A DNA stretch of 33,839 nucleotides from an alpha proteobacterium MED-G10 (GCA_002457065.1 NTKR01000009.1:1-33839); one strand, 5' to 3'. Positions 15,918 through 24,667 are shown, counted from the first letter of the stretch. Made by a program: numbers and translations. The notes: generated by a model from the sequence alone, not told the origin.

Positions 15918-16711
15918 AAATATTTTTTTTAATTTCTCTCTTACTATTTGCAAAATTATCTTTCGCAGATGAGTTTCCCAATTTTTTTGGATGTTTTTGT
16001 GAGGGTGGTCTTATAACAGGGAAAATTAAATCAGGCGACGAGTTGAAAATTGATGGTAAAAAAATGGAAGTTTTTGAGAATGGAGAATTTATTTTTGCAT
16101 TTGGAAGAAAATTTAAGAACAAAATAGACGTTGACTATAATGGCAAGTTTAAGATTTTTGATGTTAAAAAAAAAAAATACAAGATAGAGAGAATAAGTGG
16201 GCTTCCCCAAAAAAAAGTCGAGCCAGCAGAAGAAGATATTAAAAGGATAATAAAAGATAAAAAAAGGATAAATTTGTCAAAAGAAATAGGTAAAAAAGAG
16301 AAGCTTTTTGATGATGAATTTATTTTACCGGTTGACGGTCGTCTTTCTGGAGTTTTTGGAAGTCAAAGGATTTTAAATTCAAAACCAAAAAGACCTCATT
16401 TTGGAATAGATATAGCTCAGAAGGAAGGATCTCCAATACTAGCTCCTTCCTCAGGTATTGTTAAATTAGTTGATTTTGATATGTTTTTTACTGGAAACAC
16501 GATAATTGTTGATCATGGTCTTGGACTTATTTCAATTTTCGCGCACTTGAAAGATATTTATGTAAAAGAAGGTCAAAAAGTGAGTATTGGCCAAAAAATA
16601 GGATCAGTTGGTAAAACTGGAAGAGCAACTGGTCCTCATCTTCATTGGGGAATTTATTTAAAAAATAAACCAGTAGATCCATTATCTATGACTAAATCAA
16701 GATTTTACTAA
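15914..16711 (+). CDS. M23-family (LytM/lysostaphin-type) murein endopeptidase
   Basis: Secreted zinc peptidase likely to cut peptidoglycan cross-bridges. A signal peptide covers about residues 1-18 (ending SFA). The central region (90-130) is Lys-rich. The C-terminal M23 domain is complete: zinc ligands H162 and D166 in HFGIDIAQ and H244 in PHLHWG, with H211 in FAHL as the catalytic histidine. The glycine-rich closing region (KTGRATGPHLHWG) is typical of active enzymes rather than the degenerate EnvC/NlpD activators. 265 aa, no LysM domain seen. It follows xseA by an ATGA overlap and its last 15 bp overlap the convergent lpxK end. Confidence 0.92.
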   Translation: MKIFFLISLLLFAKLSFADEFPNFFGCFCEGGLITGKIKSGDELKIDGKKMEVFENGEFIFAFGRKFKNKIDVDYNGKFKIFDVKKKKYKIERISGLPQKKVEPAEEDIKRIIKDKKRINLSKEIGKKEKLFDDEFILPVDGRLSGVFGSQRILNSKPKRPHFGIDIAQKEGSPILAPSSGIVKLVDFDMFFTGNTIIVDHGLGLISIFAHLKDIYVKEGQKVSIGQKIGSVGKTGRATGPHLHWGIYLKNKPVDPLSMTKSRFY

Positions 16712-17662
16712 TCTTTGTTTCATACTATTTACAAAATTTTTTAATGAAAATATCTTTATATCAAGTTCAGCGACAAAGATCTTTTTTTTAAATTGCTTTG
16801 GAACCTTTACATAATCTTTTTCAGTGCAAACAATAGGTAAATTATATTTTTCAGCTTCATTAATTATATTCTCCAGATCATCTTCTGAGTAGTTATAATG
16901 ATCAGGAAAAGTCTTGAATTTGATGATTTCATATTTACTTTTTTTTAATTGACTAAAAAAATTTTCGTTGTTTCCTAAGCCAGAAAAGGCGTATATCTTC
17001 TTTTTACGTAATCTTTTTATAGTTATTATCTTTTGCGCAAAAAAAAGGTTTTTCTTTCCTGTAATTTTTTTAAATTTATCATCTTTTGGATTTCCAAAGA
17101 CAATTATAAAATCACATTCTGAAATAGTGTGACCTATTCTATCTCTCAATGGACCAGCAGGAAGTAAAAGGTTGTTACCAAAACCATAATCGGAGTCAAT
17201 TACTAAGATCTTAATTTTTTTTACTAGATCTTTACTTTGAAGTCCATCATCCATAATAATTAAATCCGCTCTTTCTTTTTTACACAAGAAAGCTCCTAAT
17301 CTTTTATTTTTTGAAACACAAGTTGATCCATATTTTGCATGAATTATGCTTTCATCTCCAACTTCCTGATAAGTAGAATCTTTTGAAACTATTAATGGTC
17401 CTTTTTTCGAGCCCTTATAACCTCTTGTTAGAACAAAAATTTTATTATAATTATTTAATAGCTTTCTTAACTTTATAACCATAGGGGTTTTTCCAGACCC
17501 TCCAACTACTATATTTCCTATACATATGATGGGAACACCAATAAAAGTTTCTTTAGAAAAAAGTTGATAAAGTTTTAATACACACAAATAAATAAATGAA
17601 ATTGGGAGTAAACCTAGTGATAAAATATTGGTTTTTTTCCAAAAGTTTGGACTTTTGATCAT
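16697..17662 (-). CDS. lpxK: Tetraacyldisaccharide 4'-kinase
   Basis: Inner-membrane kinase that phosphorylates the 4' position of the lipid A disaccharide precursor to give lipid IVA. An N-terminal membrane helix (about 14-35) precedes the Walker A region VPIICIGNIVVGGSGKTPM (43-61). The conserved IIMDDGLQ and LLLPAGPLRD motifs follow, and the C-terminal half has FSGLGNNENFF, FPDHYNYSEDDL and CTEKDYVK. 321 aa is normal. It is the last gene of the minus-strand lipid A unit, starting in a TAATG overlap with waaA. Its stop overlaps the M23 gene end by 15 bp. Confidence 0.96.
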   Translation of the reverse strand: MIKSPNFWKKTNILSLGLLPISFIYLCVLKLYQLFSKETFIGVPIICIGNIVVGGSGKTPMVIKLRKLLNNYNKIFVLTRGYKGSKKGPLIVSKDSTYQEVGDESIIHAKYGSTCVSKNKRLGAFLCKKERADLIIMDDGLQSKDLVKKIKILVIDSDYGFGNNLLLPAGPLRDRIGHTISECDFIIVFGNPKDDKFKKITGKKNLFFAQKIITIKRLRKKKIYAFSGLGNNENFFSQLKKSKYEIIKFKTFPDHYNYSEDDLENIINEAEKYNLPIVCTEKDYVKVPKQFKKKIFVAELDIKIFSLKNFVNSMKQRLVKS

Positions 17663-18912
17663 TAAAGTTTCCTGTAAATATTTTGGATTAATAAAGAGGA
17701 TTTTTTGGCTTCTAAAATTTGAAGTTTTTTAAAATTTTTTATTATTTTTTTTCTTTTGGTTTCATTTTTTAAGAAGTAAGCAATTTTATCTGCTAATTGT
17801 TTTGAGTTTTTTACTTGTATTCCAGATTTAGTAGTTAATATCTTTTCTTTTATTTCTTTAAAGTTTTGCATATTAGGACCAAAAATAACTGCGCTATTAA
17901 AATGTGACACCTCAATCGGATTATGTCCTCCTGTTTTGTTGAAAGATCCGCCGACAATAGAGATCTTCGATAGTTTAAAAAAGAGACCAAGTTCCCCAAA
18001 AGTGTTAGCAATATAGAAATTGTGGTTTTTTTCTAAATTATTTTTGGATCTAATGGAGTATGATAAATCTTCAATTTCTAAATTTTTAACGATGGTATTT
18101 AAATTTTTCATATGCCTTGGAACTATTATAAAAAATAAATCTTTAAAACTATTTTTTAGATGTTTTGAACATTCTATTAAAATTTTTTCTTCATTTTTAT
18201 GGGTGCTGAAAAAAGTTATTATATCTTTTGTTTTTATTTTTCTTTCAAGTTCTATAAACTTTTTATTATCAACTAACAATTTACTGGATAAATATTTTAT
18301 ATTTCCAGCAGACCTTACATTTGTAGTACCTAATTTCTTAAATCTCTCTTTAGAAATTTCATCTTGAGTAGCACAAAAGCTTATTTGTTTAAAAATTTCT
18401 TTAGTAAGTAAATTAAATTTTATCCACCAAAAAAAAGATTTATCTGACATTCTTCCATTAAGGATAATAAATTTACACCTTGTACGACTTAATTCTTTAA
18501 TAATATTTGGCCAGATTTCAGACTCCATAAAAAATGCAAAACTTGGATCCCAATAATTTACAAATTTCTTTACTAAAAAATTAAAATCAACCGGAAGAAA
18601 AACTAAGATTACTTGTTTATTCATTTTTTTAATTTCTTTATAAGCAGAGATTGTCGATGTGCTAAATAAAATTGTGGTATTTGGACTGATCCTTAAAATT
18701 TCATTTGCGATTGTCAATCCAGACTTTGCTTCACCGATGCTTACTCCATTAATCCAAATTATTTCACCTTTTGGACGTTTTTTATTTATTAAACAAAATT
18801 TTTCAGAGATGCTTTGAATGTTTTCTTTAGAAAAGATAAGTCTTAAAAGAAAAAAACTTAAAATGAATATTGAGAATGAAAGTAAAATAAAATTGTAAAA
18901 AAATAGGAACAT
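17662..18912 (-). CDS. waaA: 3-deoxy-D-manno-octulosonic acid (Kdo) transferase
   Basis: Adds Kdo to lipid IVA at the cytoplasmic face of the inner membrane. An N-terminal membrane anchor (about 3-26) precedes a GT-B fold of the GT30 family. The catalytic base lies in WINGVSIGEAKSG (E61; most homologues have WxHaxSVGE, so the His is Asn here). FMESEIWPN and LNGRMSDKSFFWW follow, and the donor-binding end carries GGSFNKTGGHNPIEVSHF and FGPNMQNF. 416 aa is normal. The gene is flanked without gaps by the DUF374 acyltransferase upstream and lpxK downstream. Confidence 0.95.
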   Translation of the reverse strand: MFLFFYNFILLSFSIFILSFFLLRLIFSKENIQSISEKFCLINKKRPKGEIIWINGVSIGEAKSGLTIANEILRISPNTTILFSTSTISAYKEIKKMNKQVILVFLPVDFNFLVKKFVNYWDPSFAFFMESEIWPNIIKELSRTRCKFIILNGRMSDKSFFWWIKFNLLTKEIFKQISFCATQDEISKERFKKLGTTNVRSAGNIKYLSSKLLVDNKKFIELERKIKTKDIITFFSTHKNEEKILIECSKHLKNSFKDLFFIIVPRHMKNLNTIVKNLEIEDLSYSIRSKNNLEKNHNFYIANTFGELGLFFKLSKISIVGGSFNKTGGHNPIEVSHFNSAVIFGPNMQNFKEIKEKILTTKSGIQVKNSKQLADKIAYFLKNETKRKKIIKNFKKLQILEAKKSSLLIQNIYRKL

Positions 18913-19569
18913 TTACTTAGCTAAGTTTTCAGAAAGCTTTGTTACTCTTTTAAGTTCATTTTCGATTACTTTAAGATTTTCTTCGGGTTTTTTATTTTTG
19001 TTATACTCTACAGCATTTCCCCATACAGCAACAAATTTATTAAAAGGGGTGACAAATATAAATTTATCCCAAGAGTTAATTTGAATTTTAAATTTTGCAG
19101 AATAACTTAGCGGTATAACTGTAGCATCAGTTTTTCTAATGAGAGATATTATTCCGTCTTTGATTTTTTCCCTTGGTCCTCTTGGTCCATCAGGAGTTAT
19201 TCCAACAACATTTGAGTCTTTTAAACTTTTTAGTATTTCTTTTAAAGAAGACATTTTATTTTTACTTGATGATCCTTGAATTGTTCCGATACCTAGATGT
19301 GACACTGCATTTGATATTATTTGACCGTCACGATGACTAGAAATTAGCATTCTGAAATTATTCTCATAATTCCAACAGAATGATGTCATCAGTAATCTGT
19401 TATGCCAGAAAATAACAATTATTTTTTTTTTATTTTTAAGCTTTGATAAAATTTCATTTTCATTCTTCAGATACCATAATGATGTGTTAAAGCAAACTTT
19501 AATATAAAATGCTATAAGCCAACCTATAAATTTTTGAGTATTATTATGTTGTAAAAATTTTTTAAGCAT
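18913..19569 (-). CDS. DUF374 lysophospholipid-acyltransferase-like protein (possible lipid A late acyltransferase, LpxJ-like)
   Basis: 218-aa membrane-associated acyltransferase of the DUF374 family. Visible motifs are FWHNRLL (54-60), ISSHRDGQIISNAVSHLGI (76-94) and the substrate-binding TPDGPRGP (125-132) that defines the family. DUF374 includes LpxJ, shown in Helicobacter and Campylobacter to add a secondary acyl chain to lipid A in place of LpxL/LpxM. Its position between msbA and waaA in a lipid A operon supports the same role, and no LpxL-type gene is in this window. The specific acyl chain and acceptor cannot be read from sequence. Stop-to-start junctions on both sides have no intervening bases. 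Confidence 0.82.
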   Translation of the reverse strand: MLKKFLQHNNTQKFIGWLIAFYIKVCFNTSLWYLKNENEILSKLKNKKKIIVIFWHNRLLMTSFCWNYENNFRMLISSHRDGQIISNAVSHLGIGTIQGSSSKNKMSSLKEILKSLKDSNVVGITPDGPRGPREKIKDGIISLIRKTDATVIPLSYSAKFKIQINSWDKFIFVTPFNKFVAVWGNAVEYNKNKKPEENLKVIENELKRVTKLSENLAK

Positions 19570-21336
19570 CTATTTCATTGTATTTTTAAATTGCAATTCG
19601 TAGAGATTTTTGTAAATTTTTGACTTTTTTAATAGATTCTTATGTCTATCAATATCCTCAATTTTACCATTATGTAATAGTATTATTTTATCAGCGTCAA
19701 TGATAGTTGAAAGTCTATGTGCAATTACCAAAGATGTTTTATTTTTCATAAGATCTGTTAAAGATTTTTGAATTTTTCTTTCTGACCTCGAGTCTAATGA
19801 AGATGTTGCTTCATCAAGCAACAAAAAAGGTGAATTTTTTAAAAAAGCTCTCGCAATTGCTATTCTTTGTTTTTGTCCCCCAGATAATTTAACCCCTTTT
19901 TCACCAATTATTTCATTAAGCCCTTTTGGAAATTTTTTTATAAATTCATCGCAGTTAGCTTTTTTGCATGCAGCTAATATTTGTTTTTCAGTAATATTGG
20001 ATAATCCATAACAAACATTATATTTTAGTGTGTCATCAAACAAAACTATGTCTTGGCTAACTAGTGAAAAATGTTCTCTTAGAAAGTTAAAACTAAGATC
20101 TTTAATATTAACATCTTCAATGAAAATTTTTCCTTTTTTAACGTCATAAAATCTAGGTAGCAAATTCAGTAGCGTAGTTTTACCAGCGCCAGAGTAACCA
20201 ACAAGAGCTATTTTCTCTCCTTTTTTTATTTCAATGCTAATATCCTTAAGAATATTTTTTTCATCGTCTGGATAAGAGAATGATACATTTAAGATTTTAA
20301 TATCATAAGAGGAATTCTTTTTTAGAAGGTTGTCTTTAGTAAGTGAACTTTCTACTATATTAGGCTTTGAATCAATTATGTCGAATATCCTCTCGGCTGA
20401 GGCCATTGCCATTTGCAATGTGGCATTTAAGCTAGCTAATGATTTTATAGGTTGATATGCCATTAACAGAGCCGTTAAAAAGGAAAAAAATGTACCTGGG
20501 GTAGTGGTCCCTGATATAACTTGGCTGCCACCCACATAGATAATTATAGCAATGGCAAGTCCACCAAGTGTTTCCATTAGGGGCCTAGATATTGAGTTAA
20601 CTTTTGATGACTTATAAGTTAATTGAAAAATGTTATCAACTTCCTTTTCAACTTTATTTTGTTCAATAAATTCTGCGTTAAAAGATTTTATGGTTTTTAT
20701 CCCTTGAAGGGATTCAGATAATCTTTTTGTTAAAATTCCAAATCCTATTTGAGTGCTTTTAGATATCTTTCTTAACCTCTTTCCAATTCTAGAAATTGGA
20801 TAAATAGCTAGTGGAAAAACAAATAATGAAATCAAGGCTAAATTTGAATTATGATAAAACAAGACTCCAATTAAAAAGACTAGTGTAAAGAAATCTTTTA
20901 TAATGTTAATTACAACATTATGTACCCCTCTGGAAAGTGCTCCAACATCAGCAAGAAATCTTGAGATCAATGTCCCTGAATTAGTTTTGCTGAAATAAGA
21001 AATATCACATTTTAAAAGTGTCCTGAACATATCATTTTGAAGATCTGCAACAATTTTATATCCAATAAAACTCATCAGAATGGATTGAAAATATGAGGAA
21101 AAGCCTTTCAAAATAGCAATGAGTAAAATAACTAAAGGAATAATAAGAATAAGTCTTTCATCTTTTTTTATAAAGATATCATCTAAAACTGGCTGCATCA
21201 TCCATGCATTGATAGCTGTAGTTGCTGAAACAATTATCATACAAAAAAATGAAATAAAAAGTTTTTTATTATGTTTGCGTATATAATTTTGAAAAATTCT
21301 ATATAACAATTTCTTTGTTGAATTTTGAATTTTCAT
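19570..21336 (-). CDS. msbA: Lipid A export ABC transporter (MsbA-like half-transporter)
   Basis: Homodimeric ABC exporter, 588 aa, expected to flip core-lipid A across the inner membrane. The N-terminal half has six predicted membrane helices of the type I exporter fold. The nucleotide-binding domain has Walker A GYSGAGKTT (about 378-386), the signature LSGGQKQR (about 483), Walker B FLLLDEATSSLD (about 503-513) and the H-loop IAHRLST (about 535). MsbA is a functional inference from the neighbouring waaA, lpxK and acyltransferase genes; sequence alone would allow another type I exporter. It lies 4 bp after the CysQ-family gene and abuts the acyltransferase. Confidence 0.9.
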   Translation of the reverse strand: MKIQNSTKKLLYRIFQNYIRKHNKKLFISFFCMIIVSATTAINAWMMQPVLDDIFIKKDERLILIIPLVILLIAILKGFSSYFQSILMSFIGYKIVADLQNDMFRTLLKCDISYFSKTNSGTLISRFLADVGALSRGVHNVVINIIKDFFTLVFLIGVLFYHNSNLALISLFVFPLAIYPISRIGKRLRKISKSTQIGFGILTKRLSESLQGIKTIKSFNAEFIEQNKVEKEVDNIFQLTYKSSKVNSISRPLMETLGGLAIAIIIYVGGSQVISGTTTPGTFFSFLTALLMAYQPIKSLASLNATLQMAMASAERIFDIIDSKPNIVESSLTKDNLLKKNSSYDIKILNVSFSYPDDEKNILKDISIEIKKGEKIALVGYSGAGKTTLLNLLPRFYDVKKGKIFIEDVNIKDLSFNFLREHFSLVSQDIVLFDDTLKYNVCYGLSNITEKQILAACKKANCDEFIKKFPKGLNEIIGEKGVKLSGGQKQRIAIARAFLKNSPFLLLDEATSSLDSRSERKIQKSLTDLMKNKTSLVIAHRLSTIIDADKIILLHNGKIEDIDRHKNLLKKSKIYKNLYELQFKNTMK

Positions 21337-21340
21337 TTTC

Positions 21341-22123
21341 TTATTCTATTTTCTCTTTTAATTTCTCCACTAATGCATTATTTGACGCAATGACAGAATC
21401 AATCATAAGATTTTTAGTATTATAAATTATTTTCCCCTTAGATATACTTTTTATTTCGCCACCAGCCTCGGTTAAGATTAAATCGGCTGCTGCTAAGTCC
21501 CAGTCATTTTTTTTTGTAAAACTGATTGCAATATCAATCTCCCCTTTTGCCACAAGAGCTATTTTGTATGCGATTGAGCCCATTTTTTTTATTTTTTTCA
21601 TTTTAAAAAAAGAATGTTTTTCTAATCGTTTAATTTCGGAACTACTTGCAGCAATACTTGAGTTATCAATGTCTGTTTTTTTATTTACAAAAATTTGTTT
21701 TTCATTGCAAAATGACCCGTGTTTATGCTTTGCAAAAAAAAACTCTTCCGTGGTTGGATTATAAATAAAGCCAAGAACAGGACGATCATTAGTAATCAAT
21801 GCCAGAGAAATTGTAAATTCAGGTTTTCCATAGATATAAGACCTTGTTCCGTCAATAGGATCTAAACACCAAAAACTATCCAACTTATTTCTAGAATTGT
21901 CATCAATTGATTCTTCGGAAAGCCATCCATATTGTGGAGTGAGCTCTTTAAAATATTTTTTTAGGAATTCATTAATCTCAATATCTGCATTTGTTACAGG
22001 TTGATTCTCTGATTTATATTTAATATCTAATTTTTTTTGTAAGTTTATAGAAATCTTTCCAGCTTTAATTATTGCCTCTTTACATAATATATCCAAGCTT
22101 GAATAAATATTTTCTTTTTTCAA
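21341..22123 (-). CDS. Inositol-monophosphatase/CysQ family phosphatase
   Basis: Mg-dependent phosphatase of 260 aa. Metal-site motifs are PVTNADIEIN, WLSEES, DPIDGTRSYIYGKPEFT and WDLAAADLILTEAGG. Two functions are possible: 3'(2'),5'-bisphosphate nucleotidase (CysQ, removing PAP from sulfate assimilation) or a sugar/inositol phosphatase. In alphaproteobacteria the gene next to pmbA is often annotated cysQ, so that is the first guess, but the motifs do not separate them. The start is TTG at 22123, adjoining the pmbA stop (TAATTG). It is in the same minus-strand unit as msbA-lpxK. Confidence 0.86.
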   Translation of the reverse strand: MKKENIYSSLDILCKEAIIKAGKISINLQKKLDIKYKSENQPVTNADIEINEFLKKYFKELTPQYGWLSEESIDDNSRNKLDSFWCLDPIDGTRSYIYGKPEFTISLALITNDRPVLGFIYNPTTEEFFFAKHKHGSFCNEKQIFVNKKTDIDNSSIAASSSEIKRLEKHSFFKMKKIKKMGSIAYKIALVAKGEIDIAISFTKKNDWDLAAADLILTEAGGEIKSISKGKIIYNTKNLMIDSVIASNNALVEKLKEKIE

Positions 22124-23461
22124 TTAAATCCCACCAAGAGTTAAGTTTTCAACGAATATGGAGGGTGCATTAATTCCAAAATTAAATTCTAAGTCATCTG
22201 CGGCGGATAGGTTTGAAAAAATATTCTTAAGATTACCTGCAATAGTTATTTCTGAAACTGGATAAGATATTTCTCCATTTTCTATCCAGAATCCTGAAGC
22301 TCCTCTGCTATAATCTCCATTAGCATAATTAATTGAACTTCCCATTAATTCGGTAACTAATAAACCTTTTTTCATTGATTTAATCATATCTTTTTTCTTA
22401 TTATCTCCATTATCTAAATAAAGATTTGAATATGATGCGCTTGGAATTGAAGAAATAGATCTCGAGCCATGACGTGATGGAGTATCTTTAAGTTGGCGTG
22501 CTGTACTTAAACAGTTGAAAAAGAATTTTAAAGTACCGTTTTCAATTAAATTTTGTTTTTTTGTAGTTAATCCCTCTGCATCAAAAAACTTCGATCTCAG
22601 TCTCTTCTTCATATGAGGGTCATCGATTACATTAATTTTAGAATTGAATACTTTTTTTTCTTTATGATTTTTTAAAAAGCTAGTTCCTTTAATTATTGCC
22701 GAAGCATTACATGCGTTAAACAAATTGCTTAAAAGACTTGATGATATTCTTGAATCAAAAATAACATCACTTTTACACGTTTTTATTTTTCTAGAATTAA
22801 GTTTTTTAATTGCATCGACTGATACTTTTTTCCCTATTTTTTTGAAGTTACCTAGATCATCAAAAAAAACTTTTGATTTATAATCGTAAGCTCTTTCCAT
22901 AGAATTTTTATTTCCAGCTAAGACAGCAACAATATAATCACTATGCGTCTTATTGATTTCTGTTTGAAATCCATTGGAGGCCATCAGATGATACTTTACA
23001 CTCGAGAAAGATAACTCAGCCCCTTCAGAATTAATAATTTGTTTGTTTTCTAAAGCACTATTTTCCAACTCTAGGACTTTTTCATTTAACTCTTTAATCT
23101 TTGGTTTGTAAGAATCAAATAATTGAAGTTCTGAGTTTTTTTTATTGATATTTTCATAATATTTTTCTTCTGCTAAACCACAAAACTCATCTTCAGGCAC
23201 TACTTTTGCCATTTCGACAACTTTATCTATTAGTTTGTTAATGTTGTCAGATTCTAAATTTGTTGACGAAATTATAGATTGTTTTTTTTTAATTATTGCT
23301 CTTATGCCAATTTCTCTAATTTCTGATACCTCAGTTTTTTCTATCTTCCCAAGCCTTGATGATGCAGATGAAGTTGAATCCTCTGCAAAAATGACATCAG
23401 CTTGGTCACAGCCTTTTTTTTTTAATTTTTTTAAAATTTCTTCTAGTAAATTTTTATTCAT
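22124..23461 (-). CDS. pmbA: TldE/PmbA subunit of the TldD-TldE metalloprotease
   Basis: 445-aa partner of TldD. In E. coli the TldD/TldE heterodimer cleaves the leader of microcin B17 and degrades unfolded peptides; TldD carries the zinc and TldE is the non-metal partner. Typical features here are the N-terminal FAEDSTSSASSRLGKIEKTEVSEIREIGIRA block, the central RSKFFDAEGLTT, PSRHGSRSISSIPSASYSNLYLD and the C-terminal GDYSRGASGFWIENGEISYPVSEITIAGNL. No HExxxH motif is present, as expected for TldE. It is the first gene of the minus-strand unit running to lpxK. tldD lies 3.5 kb away in its own unit. Confidence 0.95.
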   Translation of the reverse strand: MNKNLLEEILKKLKKKGCDQADVIFAEDSTSSASSRLGKIEKTEVSEIREIGIRAIIKKKQSIISSTNLESDNINKLIDKVVEMAKVVPEDEFCGLAEEKYYENINKKNSELQLFDSYKPKIKELNEKVLELENSALENKQIINSEGAELSFSSVKYHLMASNGFQTEINKTHSDYIVAVLAGNKNSMERAYDYKSKVFFDDLGNFKKIGKKVSVDAIKKLNSRKIKTCKSDVIFDSRISSSLLSNLFNACNASAIIKGTSFLKNHKEKKVFNSKINVIDDPHMKKRLRSKFFDAEGLTTKKQNLIENGTLKFFFNCLSTARQLKDTPSRHGSRSISSIPSASYSNLYLDNGDNKKKDMIKSMKKGLLVTELMGSSINYANGDYSRGASGFWIENGEISYPVSEITIAGNLKNIFSNLSAADDLEFNFGINAPSIFVENLTLGGI

Positions 23462-23471
23462 AAGTTAATAA

Positions 23472-23499
23472 TTTATATTTGAATTTCTTATAATTACAA
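23472..23499 (-). promoter_or_regulatory. Possible promoter for the pmbA-to-lpxK unit
   Basis: On the minus strand, TTGTAA (23499-23494) and TATAAA (23477-23472) are 16 bp apart, the -10 lying about 10 bp before the ATG at 23461. This would head a unit of six genes. AT-rich surroundings make chance matches plausible. Confidence 0.35.
23489..23494 (+). promoter_or_regulatory. Possible -10 element for the DUF4170 gene
   Basis: A perfect TATAAT on the plus strand, 26 bp before the ATG at 23521, with only a weak -35 (TTAATA at 23465-23470, 18-bp spacer). It overlaps the putative pmbA promoter on the other strand by one base, so the two divergent units may compete. Confidence 0.3.
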
Positions 23500-23520
23500 C
23501 CTTAACTAAACTATTTTATT

Positions 23521-23706
23521 ATGAGTTACTGGGTAGTCGGCGGTACATATAAAGATACAAGCTTTACAGAACTTGAGAAAAACAATGAACTTGAGAGATA
23601 TGGTCCATATAACACTTATGATGAAGCAAAAAAAGAGTGGGACAAAATCTCCTGGAAGAATGTCGATAGTTGTAATACGAGATACGTGATACTTCCTCAA
23701 AAATAA
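23521..23706 (+). CDS. DUF4170 family small protein
   Basis: 61-aa soluble protein of a family largely confined to alphaproteobacteria. It matches the family along its whole length: YWVVGGTYKDTSF at the start, a central RYGPYNTYDEAKKEW and a closing VDSCNTRYVIL. No function is established for the family and no catalytic residue is evident. It stands alone on the plus strand between the minus-strand pmbA and ubiA genes, and its last 10 bp overlap the 3' end of ubiA. Confidence 0.85.
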   Translation: MSYWVVGGTYKDTSFTELEKNNELERYGPYNTYDEAKKEWDKISWKNVDSCNTRYVILPQK

Positions 23707-24566
23707 TTTGATAAAAGAAGAATGCTTGTTATTAATCCTCCTGTATAAACATTTGAGTCAAAAGCTAATTTGTAAGACTTTCTAGTCACAAATATTTTAT
23801 ACTGAAATAAAAAAGATACCAAGATTGGTATACTCAAAATTAAACCTGCAAGAAAACTGAGATGTTCAAGATAAAGAAGAGAAAGTGTAAAAAATAAATA
23901 ACTTATAAAAAATATTAATAAAATATATTTTTTTGAATTTTTTTCTAAGATTATAGCTAAAGATCCAATTCCTATTCTTTTGTCATCATTTATATCTTGA
24001 AACGCATATATGGTATCGTAAGCAATAGTCAAGAAAACTCCTCCTAAAAATAAAAAAATAAGACCAGAGGAAAAATAATCATTTTGTGTTGCGAAACCTA
24101 CAAGAATTCCCCAATTGAATGCTATGCCCAGGAATAACTGAGGGTAATTACTAACTCTCTTCAAAAGTGGATAAATAATGATTACAGGTATTATTAAGAA
24201 ACTAAAGAAAATGGCCTTTGCATTCAAATTTATCACAACCGCAAAACCAATTAAAAGTTGCAGTAATATAAAGTAGAAGGCATTCCTGGTGCTTAAGGCA
24301 TTACTGGCTAATGGCCTAGATTTTGTTCGAGATACTTTTTTATCTAAATCTCTGTCAAAATAATCATTTATGCAACAGCCTGCTCCCCTCATCACAAATG
24401 AACCAACAAAAAATAAAAATAAAGTTTTAATAAAATCTGTATCAAAGTTTAGTTGATAAAATACACCCCAAAAACAAGGCCACATTAATAAAAAACCACC
24501 AGTGGGATAATTGTATCTTCCTAGGGCTAGAAAAGGTTTTGATTTTTTTAAAAAATTTAGATTCAT
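23697..24566 (-). CDS. ubiA: 4-hydroxybenzoate polyprenyltransferase
   Basis: Inner-membrane prenyltransferase that attaches the polyprenyl tail to 4-hydroxybenzoate in ubiquinone synthesis. The first Asp-rich Mg-diphosphate site is NDYFDRDLD in GAGCCINDYFDRDLDKKVSR, followed by RPLAS; the second is DINDDKRIG after TIAYDTIYAFQ. Eight or nine hydrophobic segments fill the rest. 289 aa and the N-terminal RYNYPTGGFLLMWPCFWG are standard for UbiA rather than for the heme O synthase paralogue (ctaB, also in this window). Single-gene minus-strand unit whose 3' end overlaps the DUF4170 gene. Confidence 0.95.
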   Translation of the reverse strand: MNLNFLKKSKPFLALGRYNYPTGGFLLMWPCFWGVFYQLNFDTDFIKTLFLFFVGSFVMRGAGCCINDYFDRDLDKKVSRTKSRPLASNALSTRNAFYFILLQLLIGFAVVINLNAKAIFFSFLIIPVIIIYPLLKRVSNYPQLFLGIAFNWGILVGFATQNDYFSSGLIFLFLGGVFLTIAYDTIYAFQDINDDKRIGIGSLAIILEKNSKKYILLIFFISYLFFTLSLLYLEHLSFLAGLILSIPILVSFLFQYKIFVTRKSYKLAFDSNVYTGGLITSILLLSNYF

Positions 24567-24663
24567 AAATATAAATTTAATTTATATCCAATTTGATTGA
24601 AAATAATGATTTTTTTTTCCATATTCAAGAACATTTGTGTTAGTTTATTTTATTTTTTTGGTT

Positions 24664-24667
24664 GGAG
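24664..24667 (+). promoter_or_regulatory. Shine-Dalgarno GGAG deciding the start at 24676
   Basis: GGAG ends 8 nt before the ATG at 24676. An in-frame GTG at 24637 would add 13 unconserved, mostly hydrophobic residues and would place this site inside the coding sequence. Confidence 0.6.

Noticed and set aside
16697-23461. Horizontally acquired LPS island
   Set aside because: Base composition matches the neighbours, there are no mobility genes or flanking repeats, and the genes are core lipid A functions.
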